Below are positions 17,044 through 26,800 of a stretch of DNA of 64,000 nt, piece by piece (positions within the stretch are counted from its first letter, which is position 1; every line of letters starts with the position of its first letter). This DNA is from Chryseobacterium sp. (GTDB taxonomy: Bacteria > Bacteroidota > Bacteroidia > Flavobacteriales > Weeksellaceae): assembly GCF_008831505.1 (NCBI RefSeq), contig NZ_CP044507.1, positions 1,674,001 through 1,738,000 on the forward strand, given 5' to 3'. A program made the position numbers and the translations under genes. Below the pieces are notes generated by a model. That model worked only from the letters and a program-made list of their open reading frames with translations. It ran no database searches and was not told the DNA's origin.

Positions 17044-19056
17044 ATGAAATCAGATAATAAATCCCTGTTTCAGAGAGATTTGCTTAAAGAAGCTTTTATC
17101 CACTCTTTTGTTAAACTCAATCCAAAACTTATGTTCCGGAATCCGGTGATGTTCACTGTAGAAATTGGAACAGCCGTGATGCTGATCGTGTCGCTGTGGA
17201 CCTTGGCCGGTGAAACATCCCAGGGAAGTTTCGGCTACAATTTTACCGTATTTCTTATCTTACTGATGACGTTGCTTTTTGCCAACTTTGCTGAAGCAAT
17301 CGCCGAAGCGCGCGGTAAAGCACAGGCCGACAGTTTGAGAAAAACAAGAGAAGAAACCCCCGCAAGATTAGAAAACGGAGAGATGATTTCTTCCTCCCAA
17401 CTTAAAAAAGGAGACGTGTTTGTCTGCGAAGCGGGGGACATCATCGCCACCGACGGAGAAATTATTGAGGGCCTTGCAACAATCGACGAGAGCGCCATTA
17501 CGGGCGAATCAGCTCCGGTAATCCGTGAATCGGGCGGCGACAAAAGTTCGGTTACAGGCGGCACAAAAGTATTGTCCGACCGCATCAAAATACAGGTAAC
17601 CACCGAACCGGGAGAAAGCTTTCTGGATAAAATGATTGCTTTGGTAGAGGGGGCATCCAGGCAAAAAACGCCCAACGAAATCGCACTGACTATTTTGCTG
17701 GCAGGGTTTACTTTGGTATTCATCATAGTAACCATCACCCTGAAACCTTTTGCCGATTATGCCAATGCACCCATTACGATTGCATCCTTTATTGCCCTTT
17801 TTGTCTGTCTGATTCCCACTACGATTGGAGGATTACTCTCTGCGATCGGGATTGCAGGAATGGACCGCGCATTGCGGGCGAATGTGATCACTAAAAGCGG
17901 AAAAGCCGTGGAAACTGCCGGAGATATTGATGTACTGTTGTTGGATAAGACTGGAACCATCACCATCGGAAACCGAAAAGCAACCCACTTTTATCCTGCA
18001 GACGGCATCAGCGAAACACAGATGATCAGAGCAGCGGTATTAAGCTCTATGAGTGACTCTACTCCAGAGGGAAAATCAATTATCGAGTTGGCCGGCGTTG
18101 ATCCGCAAAGCTTTGGAGTGAAAAATCCCCTATTTATACAGTTCTCTGCGGAGTCCAGAAGTTCGGGAATAGATTTTGAAAACACGCGGATCCGTAAAGG
18201 AGCGACTGATGCTATCAGAAATATTTCTGAGAAAGCAGGCCATATTTTCCCTGTAGAAATTGCAGAACAAGTCAAGGTCATCTCCAGCAATGGCGGAACG
18301 CCCCTGGTCGTAGCAGAGAATGAACAGGTTTTGGGTGTCATCGAACTCCAGGATATCATCAAACCCGGGATCCAGGAACGCTTCGCCCGTCTGCGTAAAA
18401 TGGGCATTAAAACGGTGATGGTGACAGGAGACAATCCGCTTACCGCTAAATTTATTGCCGAAAAAGCAGGGGTGGATGATTTTATTGCGGAAGCCAAGCC
18501 AGAAGACAAAATGAATTACATCAAAAAAGAACAGGCTGAAGGAAGACTTGTAGCCATGATGGGCGACGGGACGAATGATGCGCCGGCGCTCGCGCAGGCA
18601 GACGTAGGTGTAGCCATGAACAGCGGGACTCAGGCAGCTAAAGAAGCTGGAAATATGGTGGACCTCGATAATGATCCCACCAAACTCATTGAAGTGGTTG
18701 AAATCGGAAAACAGTTGCTGATGACCCGCGGAACGCTCACCACCTTCAGTATTGCCAATGATGTAGCCAAATATTTCGCGATCATACCCGCTCTTTTTAT
18801 CACCGCAATTCCTGCCCTTCAAAGCCTCAATATTATGAATTTGGGCAGTCCTCAAAGTGCCATTTTATCGGCTGTAATCTTTAACGCGCTGATCATTCCT
18901 TTCCTTATTCCGCTGGCGTTAAAAGGCGTTACATACAAGCCGATCGGTGCGTCTGCATTATTACGAAGAAATCTGCTTATTTACGGATTGGGAGGCGTTG
19001 CGGTTCCGTTTATAGGAATCAAAATCATTGATATTCTTGTCTCTATAATTATTTAA
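17044..19056 (+). CDS. kdpB: Potassium-transporting P-type ATPase subunit B (KdpB)
   Basis: 670 residues, the catalytic P-type ATPase subunit. Phosphorylated Asp is D301 in DKTGT; the actuator-domain TGES motif is at 153-156 (its Ser corresponds to the inhibitory phosphoserine site known in E. coli KdpB). The hinge motifs [10 protein letters not shown] and [21 protein letters not shown] are intact. Seven transmembrane helices are expected. Full length for the family. It lies between kdpA and kdpC with 25-bp and 11-bp gaps, one operon. Confidence 0.97.
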   Translation: MKSDNKSLFQRDLLKEAFIHSFVKLNPKLMFRNPVMFTVEIGTAVMLIVSLWTLAGETSQGSFGYNFTVFLILLMTLLFANFAEAIAEARGKAQADSLRKTREETPARLENGEMISSSQLKKGDVFVCEAGDIIATDGEIIEGLATIDESAITGESAPVIRESGGDKSSVTGGTKVLSDRIKIQVTTEPGESFLDKMIALVEGASRQKTPNEIALTILLAGFTLVFIIVTITLKPFADYANAPITIASFIALFVCLIPTTIGGLLSAIGIAGMDRALRANVITKSGKAVETAGDIDVLLLDKTGTITIGNRKATHFYPADGISETQMIRAAVLSSMSDSTPEGKSIIELAGVDPQSFGVKNPLFIQFSAESRSSGIDFENTRIRKGATDAIRNISEKAGHIFPVEIAEQVKVISSNGGTPLVVAENEQVLGVIELQDIIKPGIQERFARLRKMGIKTVMVTGDNPLTAKFIAEKAGVDDFIAEAKPEDKMNYIKKEQAEGRLVAMMGDGTNDAPALAQADVGVAMNSGTQAAKEAGNMVDLDNDPTKLIEVVEIGKQLLMTRGTLTTFSIANDVAKYFAIIPALFITAIPALQSLNIMNLGSPQSAILSAVIFNALIIPFLIPLALKGVTYKPIGASALLRRNLLIYGLGGVAVPFIGIKIIDILVSIII

Positions 19057-19067
19057 AACTATATAAA

Positions 19068-19631
19068 ATGAAAAAACATATTTTACCGGCTATAAAGCTG
19101 ACAGCAGCCGCCATTGTATTTTTTGCAGTGTTCTATCCACTCACTGTTTGGGGAATCGCCCAGTTGGCCCCGAATAATGGAAAGGGAGAAATCACTGAAC
19201 TTCAGGGGAAAAAATATTACACCAATATCGGGCAGTCTTTTACCCAGGCGCAGTATTTCCATTCACGCCCGTCGGCGGTCGGCTATAACGCAGGCGGTTC
19301 CGGAGGCAGTAACAAAGGACCATCCAATGAAGAATATCTTGCAGAAGTTCAGGCCCGTATTGATACCCTTTTGAGAACGAATCCGGGAATGACAAAAGCG
19401 GATATTCCTGTGGACATGGTTACCGCCAGTGGGAGCGGTTTAGACCCCCATATTTCTGTTCAGGCAGCTCAGTTTCAGCTAAAACGAATCTCCGAAATCA
19501 GAGGTATTGATCCCGGAAAACTGGAACAGCTTATTGCCGATCATACCGAATCACCTTTAATAGGTCTGTTCGGCCCGGAAAAAATTAATGTCCTGAAATT
19601 GAATATCGCATTAGACCAACTAAAAAAATAA
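19068..19631 (+). CDS. kdpC: Potassium-transporting ATPase subunit C (KdpC)
   Basis: 187 residues. One N-terminal transmembrane helix (residues about 8-30) is followed by the periplasmic KdpC domain with SFTQAQYFHSRPSAVGYN, AGGSGGSNKGPSN and SGLDPHISVQAAQFQLKRI. KdpC assists assembly and potassium handling by KdpFABC. It starts 11 bp after kdpB and ends 24 bp before the porin gene. Confidence 0.96.
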   Translation: MKKHILPAIKLTAAAIVFFAVFYPLTVWGIAQLAPNNGKGEITELQGKKYYTNIGQSFTQAQYFHSRPSAVGYNAGGSGGSNKGPSNEEYLAEVQARIDTLLRTNPGMTKADIPVDMVTASGSGLDPHISVQAAQFQLKRISEIRGIDPGKLEQLIADHTESPLIGLFGPEKINVLKLNIALDQLKK

Positions 19632-19655
19632 AAACAATCTTATACTAACAGAACA

Positions 19656-20744
19656 ATGACTAAAAAAATAATAATCGCTGCATTTCTTGCAGGCAGCATA
19701 GGCAGTTTATCCGCTCAGGCAGAATTTGATTCAGCAAAAAAACTGAACCTTACCGGTTATGCCGAAGTGTATTATCAGTATGATGGCAACCGACCTTTAA
19801 ACAACTCACGGCCCGGGTTTATTTACAGCCACAACAGAAATAATGAAGTGAGCCTGAATCTGGCTTATTTAAAAGCGAATTACAGTACTGAACAGGTTAG
19901 ATCCAATATCGCCCTGGGAGCAGGTTCTTACATGAGTGCCAATTACGCGGCGGAGCCTGATGTTTTAAAGAACATTTATGAAGGAAATATCGGTTTCAAA
20001 ATTTCGAAAAAACACGATTTGTGGATTGATTCGGGAATTATGTCCTCTCATCTCGGTTTCGAAAGTGCTACAGGTAAAGACAACTATACCCTCACCAGAA
20101 GTTTAGGAGCCGAGAATTCTCCCTATTTTGAGACAGGTGCTAAAATTTCTTATACTTCGCCCACCGGAAAGTGGTTCTTAAGCGGACTGGTGCTGAACGG
20201 GTGGCAGCGCATCCAAAGGGTTGACGGAAATACCACACCCGCTTTCGGGCATCAGCTCACTTACAAGCCCAATACGAGACTGACTCTGAACAGCGGATCG
20301 TTTATTGGCAATGACAAACCCGACAGCATCCGGCAAATGCGTTATTTCCATAACCTATATGCCATCTATCAAGTCAACGAAAAGGTCGGAATTACTGCCG
20401 GATTTGATATCGGAGCCGAACAGAAAGAAAAAAACAGCAACAGTTATAATACCTGGTACACAACGGTTTTAGTGGCTAAATACGCTGCCACAGACAAGCT
20501 CAGCATCACCGCGCGGGGCGAATATTATCAGGATGAAGCAGGAGTGATTATAGCAACAGGAACGCCGAATGGATTTAAAACTTTTGGTTATTCGGCAAAT
20601 GCAGATTATGCCATTCTACCTAATCTGGTCTGGCGTACAGAAATTAAAAATCTGGCCAGTAAAGACCCTATCTTTGTAAAACATGACGGAAATCTTAACT
20701 CCAACAGCTTCTCGGCCACCACAGCGTTGGCAGTCAGCTTTTAA
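19656..20744 (+). CDS. Outer-membrane porin of the kdp operon (BBP2-type)
   Basis: 362 residues with a signal peptide (residues 1-20, ending LSAQ). The mature part alternates short amphipathic strands and turns and ends in an aromatic residue (LAVSF), as in outer-membrane barrels. Landmarks are NLTGYAEVYYQYD at the start, FIYSHNRNNEVSLNLAYLK and LWIDSGIMSSHLGFES, which resemble putative beta-barrel porin-2 (OmpL-like) proteins. Its location between kdpC and kdpD suggests it lets potassium cross the outer membrane. That role is inference. Confidence 0.8.
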   Translation: MTKKIIIAAFLAGSIGSLSAQAEFDSAKKLNLTGYAEVYYQYDGNRPLNNSRPGFIYSHNRNNEVSLNLAYLKANYSTEQVRSNIALGAGSYMSANYAAEPDVLKNIYEGNIGFKISKKHDLWIDSGIMSSHLGFESATGKDNYTLTRSLGAENSPYFETGAKISYTSPTGKWFLSGLVLNGWQRIQRVDGNTTPAFGHQLTYKPNTRLTLNSGSFIGNDKPDSIRQMRYFHNLYAIYQVNEKVGITAGFDIGAEQKEKNSNSYNTWYTTVLVAKYAATDKLSITARGEYYQDEAGVIIATGTPNGFKTFGYSANADYAILPNLVWRTEIKNLASKDPIFVKHDGNLNSNSFSATTALAVSF

Positions 20745-20810
20745 AAAAAGTGAAATAAAAGACGTTAATCTGTATTTCCTGCCTTGAAAAATATCCGGCA
20801 CCACAGAAAA

Positions 20811-21935
20811 ATGGAAGAAGAAAGAAAAACCGCAGAACATTTTCTCCAGCTGATTAAAAAATCGAGGCGGGGAAAATTTAAACTGTACATCGGCATGAGT
20901 GCCGGGGTCGGTAAAACCTTCCGAATGCTTCAGGAAGCACACACGCTGCTGCGCAACGGGATCGATGTGAAAATCGGATATATCGAAACCCATCACCGTG
21001 CAGAAACAGCAGCACTACTGGAAGGACTGCCGCTGATCCCCAGAAGAACTTTATTCTACAAAGGGAAAGAACTGGAGGAACTGGATGTTCATGCAGTAAT
21101 AAATCTCCGGCCCGAAGTGGTGATCATCGATGAACTGGCACACACCAATATTGAAGGCAGCAAAAATGAAAAGCGCTGGCAGGATGTATATGAGATCCTG
21201 GACGCAGGAATTAACGTTATTTCTGCAGTAAACATTCAGCATATCGAAAGTCTGAATGACGAAATCAAGCACATTACCGGAATTACCGTTCAGGAGCGGA
21301 TTCCGGACAGTGTGGTTGGCAGGGCAGATGAAGTGGTCAACATCGACCTTACGGCCGATGAGCTGATCGGGAGGCTGAAGGAGGGTAAAATTTATCAGGC
21401 TGAGAAAATCGCAGCGGCTTTAACAAACTTTTTCCAGAGCGACCATATTTTACAGTTGCGCGAACTTGCCTTGCGAGAAGTGGCAACGCAGGTCAACAGA
21501 AAAGTGGAGACGGAGGTTGTCAAGCCCAATACCCTGAAACAGGAACGGTTTCTGGCCTGCATCAGCAGCAATGAGAAGTCGGCAAAAAATATTATAAAAA
21601 AGACGGCCAGACTCGCTAATTATTATCACAGCAAATGGTATGTACTTTATGTGCAGACCCCCGCAGAAAATGCGGACAGGATCCCTTTAAGCAGGCAGCG
21701 GCATTTGATTAATAATTATAAAATAGCCACGGAATTAGGTGCCGAAATAATCAATGTAAAAGGTACATCAGTTTCCAAGGCGATTATGAAGCAGGTGGAG
21801 GAAAAGAAAATAACGACCGTCTGTATTGGAAAACCCCGTTTGGCGATTTGGAATTTGCTTATGGCTACAGATGTTTTTAATGTGCTTTTAAAAAAACTGG
21901 CTGCCAAAAATGTTGATATGGTTATTCTCAGTTGA
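20811..21935 (+). CDS. kdpD: KdpD N-terminal sensor without a kinase (KdpD + Usp domains)
   Basis: 374 residues from ATG 20811; a TTG at 20784 in frame would add only 9 residues. Residues 20-225 are the KdpD N-terminal domain with Walker A GMSAGVGKT (28-36) and Walker B-like EVVIIDELAHTN. Residues about 245-374 are a universal-stress (Usp-like) domain. The four transmembrane helices, GAF and histidine kinase of full-length KdpD (about 890 residues) are absent. A separate histidine kinase follows 83 bp downstream. Split KdpD of this kind occurs in other bacteria; here it may sense potassium or nucleotide and act through the downstream kinase. Confidence 0.9.
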   Translation: MEEERKTAEHFLQLIKKSRRGKFKLYIGMSAGVGKTFRMLQEAHTLLRNGIDVKIGYIETHHRAETAALLEGLPLIPRRTLFYKGKELEELDVHAVINLRPEVVIIDELAHTNIEGSKNEKRWQDVYEILDAGINVISAVNIQHIESLNDEIKHITGITVQERIPDSVVGRADEVVNIDLTADELIGRLKEGKIYQAEKIAAALTNFFQSDHILQLRELALREVATQVNRKVETEVVKPNTLKQERFLACISSNEKSAKNIIKKTARLANYYHSKWYVLYVQTPAENADRIPLSRQRHLINNYKIATELGAEIINVKGTSVSKAIMKQVEEKKITTVCIGKPRLAIWNLLMATDVFNVLLKKLAAKNVDMVILS

Positions 21936-22018
21936 GGGGCCCATCAAAAACTCAGGGAATCGGCTTGTAAAGCAAACCTATAGAGCTAAATTGATGCTGC
22001 TGTACATAAAGAAAGAAA

Positions 22019-23749
22019 ATGAAAATAAAAACGAAACTTATATCGGGCGTAGGTCTGTTGTTTGCCTTTATTATATTGCTTGCGGCAATGAGTATTATTT
22101 ATGTCAATGCACTGCAACGTGACACAAAAAACATACTGGTCGCCAACTACAATACGCTTCAGTATTCAAGAAATATGCTATTGGCGTTGGAAGAAATTCC
22201 CACAAATACAGAGGCACTTTCCGGTTTTGAAAAAAATCTTAAAAAGCAGGAGGCGAACGTTACAGAAATTGGGGAACAGGAAAAAACTTCGGAGCTCTCT
22301 TCCCATTTCCGCAGATTAAAACTGAACCCGGATGATCCGTTACTGGCTTCCTTCATCCGGAGTGATATTGCAGAACTTATGCGCCTGAACATGGAGGCTA
22401 TTGAACGGAAGAGCAGCATTGCCAATATCACCGCCGAACGTGCGGTATTCTGGATTTCTGTTGCAGGCACTGTTTGTTTTATGATTGCTTTTATACTGTT
22501 GGTGAATCTCCCTGGGAATATTGCCAACCCGATAAAGGAACTTACCGAAAGTATCAGACAGATTGCCAACCAAAACTACAAGGAACGCGTAAGGTTTGAA
22601 AGTCACAGCGAATTTGGCGAATTAGCCAGGTCTTTTAATACCATGGCTGAGAAATTGGAAGAGTACGCCGAGAGCAAACTTGATAAAATCATCAAAGGGA
22701 AAAAACGTATTGAAACCCTCATCAACAACATGCACGATCCGGTTATTGGGATCGATGAGCATAAAAAAGTACTGTTTGCCAACGATGAAGCATTAAAAAT
22801 TTCAGGTCTTAAAAGAGAAAATGTCATTGGGCAACAGATTCAAGACATTGCGGTCTCCAATGATCTGGTGAGGGATTTAATAAAGGAACTTATTAATCCG
22901 GAATTCACAAAAAATGAAGGTCCGATAAAGATTTTTGCTGACGGTAAAGAAAGTTATTTTGAAAAAGAACTGATCGACATTCAGGTCATTCCTACTGGAG
23001 AAAAGGTATCACAACTGATCGGTCATGTGATCATGCTTCGTAATATTACTCCATTCAAGGAACTGGATCTGGCAAAAACCAATTTCATAGGCACGGTATC
23101 TCACGAGTTTAAAACACCAATCTCCTCGATAAAAATGAGCTTGCAATTATTAGAAGACGTGCGCGTCGGGAAATTAAACGCGGAACAGAAACATTTATTG
23201 GAAAGCATAAAAGATGACTCCAACCGTCTCCTGAAAATTACAGGGGAACTGCTGAATCTCACTCAGGTAGAAAGTGGCAATATTCAACTGTCGTTGAAAC
23301 CAACGGATCCAAAAGAATTGGTACACTACGCTCTGGAAGCTACCAAAACACAGTCAGAACAGAAGAACATCCTGGTGGAAGTCAGCTGTCCCGATCATCT
23401 TTCTGAAGTAATTGCGGACGGCGAAAAAACAATCTGGATATTGATTAACCTGATCTCAAATGCTATTCGTTACTCGCATGAAGGTGGAAAAATTGGAGTA
23501 AAGATTTCTGAAGAAAATGGTCATGTCAAATTTATGGTAAAAGACTCCGGTAGCGGAATTCCTGAGAAATATCTGGGCAAAGTCTTTGACCGCTATTTCA
23601 GGGTTCCCGGAACGCAGAAGGAAGGTACCGGACTTGGCCTGGCGATCAGCAAAGAGTTTATAGAAGCGCAGGGGGGATCTGTAAACGTTGAAAGTGAAGT
23701 GGGATCCGGCAGTTCTTTTTACTTTACTTTAAAGCGGTCTGAAGTTTAA
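22019..23749 (+). CDS. HAMP-PAS sensor histidine kinase, probable Kdp sensor kinase
   Basis: 576 residues. It has two transmembrane helices (about 7-27 and 143-165) flanking a short periplasmic domain, a HAMP domain (about 167-220), a PAS domain (about 230-345), a HisKA domain with H362 in VSHEFKTPISSIK, and a HATPase domain with N box NLISNAIRYS, G1 DSGSGIPEKY and G2 GTGLGLAISKEF. All catalytic motifs are intact. It lies at the end of the kdp unit after the kinase-less KdpD. With the NtrC-type regulator at 12238 it would form the two-component pair that brackets the kdp genes. Pairing is inferred from position. Confidence 0.9.
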   Translation: MKIKTKLISGVGLLFAFIILLAAMSIIYVNALQRDTKNILVANYNTLQYSRNMLLALEEIPTNTEALSGFEKNLKKQEANVTEIGEQEKTSELSSHFRRLKLNPDDPLLASFIRSDIAELMRLNMEAIERKSSIANITAERAVFWISVAGTVCFMIAFILLVNLPGNIANPIKELTESIRQIANQNYKERVRFESHSEFGELARSFNTMAEKLEEYAESKLDKIIKGKKRIETLINNMHDPVIGIDEHKKVLFANDEALKISGLKRENVIGQQIQDIAVSNDLVRDLIKELINPEFTKNEGPIKIFADGKESYFEKELIDIQVIPTGEKVSQLIGHVIMLRNITPFKELDLAKTNFIGTVSHEFKTPISSIKMSLQLLEDVRVGKLNAEQKHLLESIKDDSNRLLKITGELLNLTQVESGNIQLSLKPTDPKELVHYALEATKTQSEQKNILVEVSCPDHLSEVIADGEKTIWILINLISNAIRYSHEGGKIGVKISEENGHVKFMVKDSGSGIPEKYLGKVFDRYFRVPGTQKEGTGLGLAISKEFIEAQGGSVNVESEVGSGSSFYFTLKRSEV

Positions 23750-23988
23750 AGATTTTCTTCCTTGTCTACTTTGCATCTTTTCTGAAGCAATAGCGCCCTT
23801 CAACCTCTGATGTTTCTAAAGCCTCAGCAATCATGAGTCCCTCCAAAACTTCCTGTTTTGCGCCTCCGGATAAGCTCAGGAAAATTTCTATAAAGTCAAA
23901 GGCGACTTTAGCTGAGTTTAAAACTTTTGGGAAAGGTGGAGAACTGGCGTTTGGTGTGGTAACAATAGAGGAAAATTAACTGATTAAA
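23750..23988. other. Gap between convergent histidine kinase and kup genes
   Basis: No clear terminator. The minus strand is open for about 65 codons from about 23970 to a stop near 23773, including AKVAFDFIEIFLSLSGGAKQ and ending VEGRYCFRKDAK. The reading is protein-like but lacks a start codon and a recognisable family. It is left unnamed. Confidence 0.3.
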
Positions 23989-25983
23989 TCATGAATTGTA
24001 ATGTTTGAAATCAACCTGCTGAATCTTTTTGGTGACCACCTTCTGATCCAAAAGAGGTGCGGACTCCACCACCACATTATGCGGTGAAACGCCCCAGGCT
24101 TTGAAATCATCGCTGCCGATATACTTCACAAAGTTATAAATGTTAAGGGTAATCTTTTCTTTCACGGTCAGCAATGTGTCGTTGATATAGGTGTTGTCGA
24201 TTACTACATACTTCAGATCGGGTGGAATATTGTGCGAACGGAGCGAAGGATGACTGCTCCTGGAAGGGATGTTTCCTTCTTCCATCATGTCCGCCAGAAC
24301 CTGATCGAAATAATCATTGATCCTCCGGTCAACTTTAAATCCGAGCAGGAAGTGGATTCTGTAAATCGTGCCCGGCATAATTTCATCAACGGTATATTTG
24401 TAGGTAAAGGGATCTTCCTGATTTACAATATTCAATATAAAATAATGATCTGCACGTTTTGGCTGTTTTCTCAATATGGAATAGATAATCTTCGATTCAA
24501 TTTCGTCCTCTCTTTTAGCGCGGCTCAGGAATGCAAGATTCGTAGCATATTTAGGAATACTTTCATCGAGTTTAAGGTCTTTAATAACAGGTACATATTT
24601 GGCAAGTTTCACAAATTTGATGAACTTGGCTTTGATAAGCCTACCGTTAATCCAGGCATACATACAAACACCAATAAATCCGGCAAGAATGACAGTAATC
24701 CAACCACCATCAAAAAACTTAATAATATTTGCACTGAAAAATCCTATTTCGATCGCAGCATACACCAAGAAAAAACCTAGAATTAACAGCTTATGTACTC
24801 TCTTCCTCAAAAGCCAGAAAGTGAGTAAAATAGTAGTCATAAACATGGTAACAGTAATGGAGAGGCCGTAAGCGGCTTCCATATTGTGAGATTCTTTGAA
24901 AAACAGCACCACTATGATACAGAAGAGCAACAAACCCCAATTGATTCGGGGAATATACATTTGTCCCTTCAGCCCAGAGGGGTAATCGATCTGCTGAATA
25001 GGCCATAAGTTTAATGCCATTGCTTCAGAAAAAATGGTAAAAGATCCTGTTATTAATGCCTGCGATGCGATAATTGCCGCAGCTGTTGCAAGTATGACTC
25101 CGGGAAGAATCATCCATTCCGGCATAATACCAAAGAACGGATTCATTCCTTTTGTGTGGATTAGACTTTCGTTTTTCAGCAACCATGCACCTTGACCCAG
25201 GTAGTTCAAAATGAGCATCACTTTCACGAACATCCAACTTATTCTGATGTTTTTGGCTCCACAATGACCTAAATCCGAATACAAGGCTTCTGCTCCTGTG
25301 GTACAGAGAAAAACAGCACCTAAAATGATAATTGCACTAGGCGAATCTATAATGAGCTTATAAGCATAATACGGATTGAATGCTTTCAAAACTTCCACAT
25401 CCTGAAATAAATGAAAAGCGCCCAAACCGCCCAAAACCAAAAACCAAACTACCATTACGGGACCAAAAAACTTCCCGATAAAACTGGTTCCAAATTGTTG
25501 CACTACAAATATGAGGATTAAAATACCACAAGTAATGAGTACGACAGGAGTCTCAGGATTATAAATCTGCAAGCCTTCTATGGCTGACATTACGGTTAGT
25601 GACGGCGTTATAACTCCGTCTGCAACCAAAGCGGATGCTCCTATAATTGCAATAAGATATAGCCACCTCTTTTTAAGATTTTTCACTAATGAAAACAAGG
25701 CCAAAATACCTCCTTCACCTTTATTGTCCGCCCGTAAAGCTATGATCACGTATTTTAATGTGGTCTGCAGTGTAAGGGTCCAAATAATACAGGATAGTGC
25801 ACCTTCTATATATACGTCAAATGGCATGGTAGCACCTTCACCCCGCGCATTTACAATCGCTTTCATTACATACAGCGGCGATGTGCCAATATCGCCGAAA
25901 ACAATTCCCAGCGATACCAAAACTCCCACAAAAGAGAGTTTCTTGAGATCGAAGTGGTGCCCACCTTCTACAACTTCGGCCAT
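23989..25983 (-). CDS. kup: Low-affinity potassium transporter Kup
   Basis: 664 residues. The N-terminal signature is intact: KLSFVGVLVSLGIVFGDIGTSPLYV (given in parts: GVLVSLGIVFGDIGTSPLYV), followed by about twelve hydrophobic segments to residue about 460 and a soluble C-terminal domain of about 200 residues. Further Kup landmarks are DNKGEGGILALFSL, GDSPSAI-type loop SPSAIIILGAVFLCTTGAEALYSDLGHCG (core GAEALYSDLGHCG) and GPVMVVWF. Kup is a potassium/proton symporter of the inner membrane. It converges on the kdp unit, making this a potassium-transport island. Confidence 0.96.
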   Translation of the reverse strand: MAEVVEGGHHFDLKKLSFVGVLVSLGIVFGDIGTSPLYVMKAIVNARGEGATMPFDVYIEGALSCIIWTLTLQTTLKYVIIALRADNKGEGGILALFSLVKNLKKRWLYLIAIIGASALVADGVITPSLTVMSAIEGLQIYNPETPVVLITCGILILIFVVQQFGTSFIGKFFGPVMVVWFLVLGGLGAFHLFQDVEVLKAFNPYYAYKLIIDSPSAIIILGAVFLCTTGAEALYSDLGHCGAKNIRISWMFVKVMLILNYLGQGAWLLKNESLIHTKGMNPFFGIMPEWMILPGVILATAAAIIASQALITGSFTIFSEAMALNLWPIQQIDYPSGLKGQMYIPRINWGLLLFCIIVVLFFKESHNMEAAYGLSITVTMFMTTILLTFWLLRKRVHKLLILGFFLVYAAIEIGFFSANIIKFFDGGWITVILAGFIGVCMYAWINGRLIKAKFIKFVKLAKYVPVIKDLKLDESIPKYATNLAFLSRAKREDEIESKIIYSILRKQPKRADHYFILNIVNQEDPFTYKYTVDEIMPGTIYRIHFLLGFKVDRRINDYFDQVLADMMEEGNIPSRSSHPSLRSHNIPPDLKYVVIDNTYINDTLLTVKEKITLNIYNFVKYIGSDDFKAWGVSPHNVVVESAPLLDQKVVTKKIQQVDFKHYNS

Positions 25984-26007
25984 AATATTTTTAATTTTTT
26001 TGAATAT

Positions 26008-26037
26008 GCAAATTTAAATTAAAAAGTAATCCAGCAA
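26008..26037 (-). promoter_or_regulatory. Candidate kup promoter (TTG-N18-TAAATTTGC)
   Basis: On the minus strand a TTG at 26037-26035 is followed after 18 bp by TAAATTTGC at 26016-26008, close to the Bacteroidota consensus. The kup ATG follows about 25 bp later. Confidence 0.6.
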
Positions 26038-26040
26038 TGA

Positions 26041-26740
26041 TAAATATAAATTAATGTGAAACTACACAAGAAAACTCTCCCGGTTAAAATTCCAGGCGTT
26101 TTAGCCGGGTCCAGGGGGCTGATGGCTGATGGCTTTATTCGGGATGCTGCCGGCCTTCTGGCCTTAGCCCATGGCTTAATGCGGGAGCAGATAGACGGTT
26201 AATCGATCGGTTAACCGGTTAAAATTCCAGCCGTTTACCCCGAACCCTTACTTCGACAGGCTAATGGGACTAGTAAGGAAGTTGGGTCCGTCCCGATTTG
26301 GGAGCGGGAGGGAGTGGGTGAAGTAGCAGTCCCAATGTAGCTCAAGAACCTCACGCACCATGGGAACTGTCATCTTTGTATGCCTGTGGTTATAAGAGAG
26401 GTGAGATGTTGGAATAAATAACCAAGATGCTAGAATTCACATAGCAGACATCAGCTCGGCCAATTAAAGGGATTTATTTACCACAAAGAGCACGAAGGTT
26501 TCTTATAACTGACATCAATTGGCTTCGAGGGCCTCAGCCACGAGCGAGAAGAGCCAAGGAAAAAGTAAAAAGAAAAAAGTGGTTTTTTTTACCACGGAGG
26601 CACGGAGGAGGCACGGAGCATACTGAGGGGCTTAGAGCGCGAAGAGCCAAGGCAAAAGGGTTCCGATGATGTCGGAAGAGATCCCTGCGGGATGACAGAG
26701 TGGCCGTTGGTGGACCTGTACAATCAGGAGATGATGCGTG
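26041..26740. repeat. Repeat-rich non-coding region
   Basis: No gene is supported here. Three kinds of repeat are visible: GGTTAAAATTCCAG at 26083-26096 and again at about 26216-26229; GAAGAGCCAAGG at about 26547-26558 and 26641-26652, each followed by an A-rich tract; and ACCAC-type elements ACCACAAAGAGCACGAAGG (about 26479) and ACCACGGAGGCACGGAGG (about 26590). They resemble the tandem elements at 29001-29540. Confidence 0.5.
26679..26700. repeat. Dispersed palindromic repeat, copy 2
   Basis: ATCCCTGCGGGATGACA; same layout as 786-807 with one compensated base pair in the stem (ATCCC/GGGAT). Confidence 0.5.
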
Positions 26741-26746
26741 CAATAA

Positions 26747-26785
26747 TAAAAAAAATCCGGCTCAGTTGTGAGTCGGATTTCTTTT
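26747..26785 (-). terminator. Terminator after the type B T9SS gene
   Basis: A 12-bp stem AAATCCGGCTCA / TGAGTCGGATTT (one G-T pair) with loop GTTG is flanked by A-rich and T-rich runs, so it could work on both strands. It lies 20 bp past the stop at 26801. Confidence 0.85.
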
Positions 26786-26800
26786 TTAATTTAAAGTATG

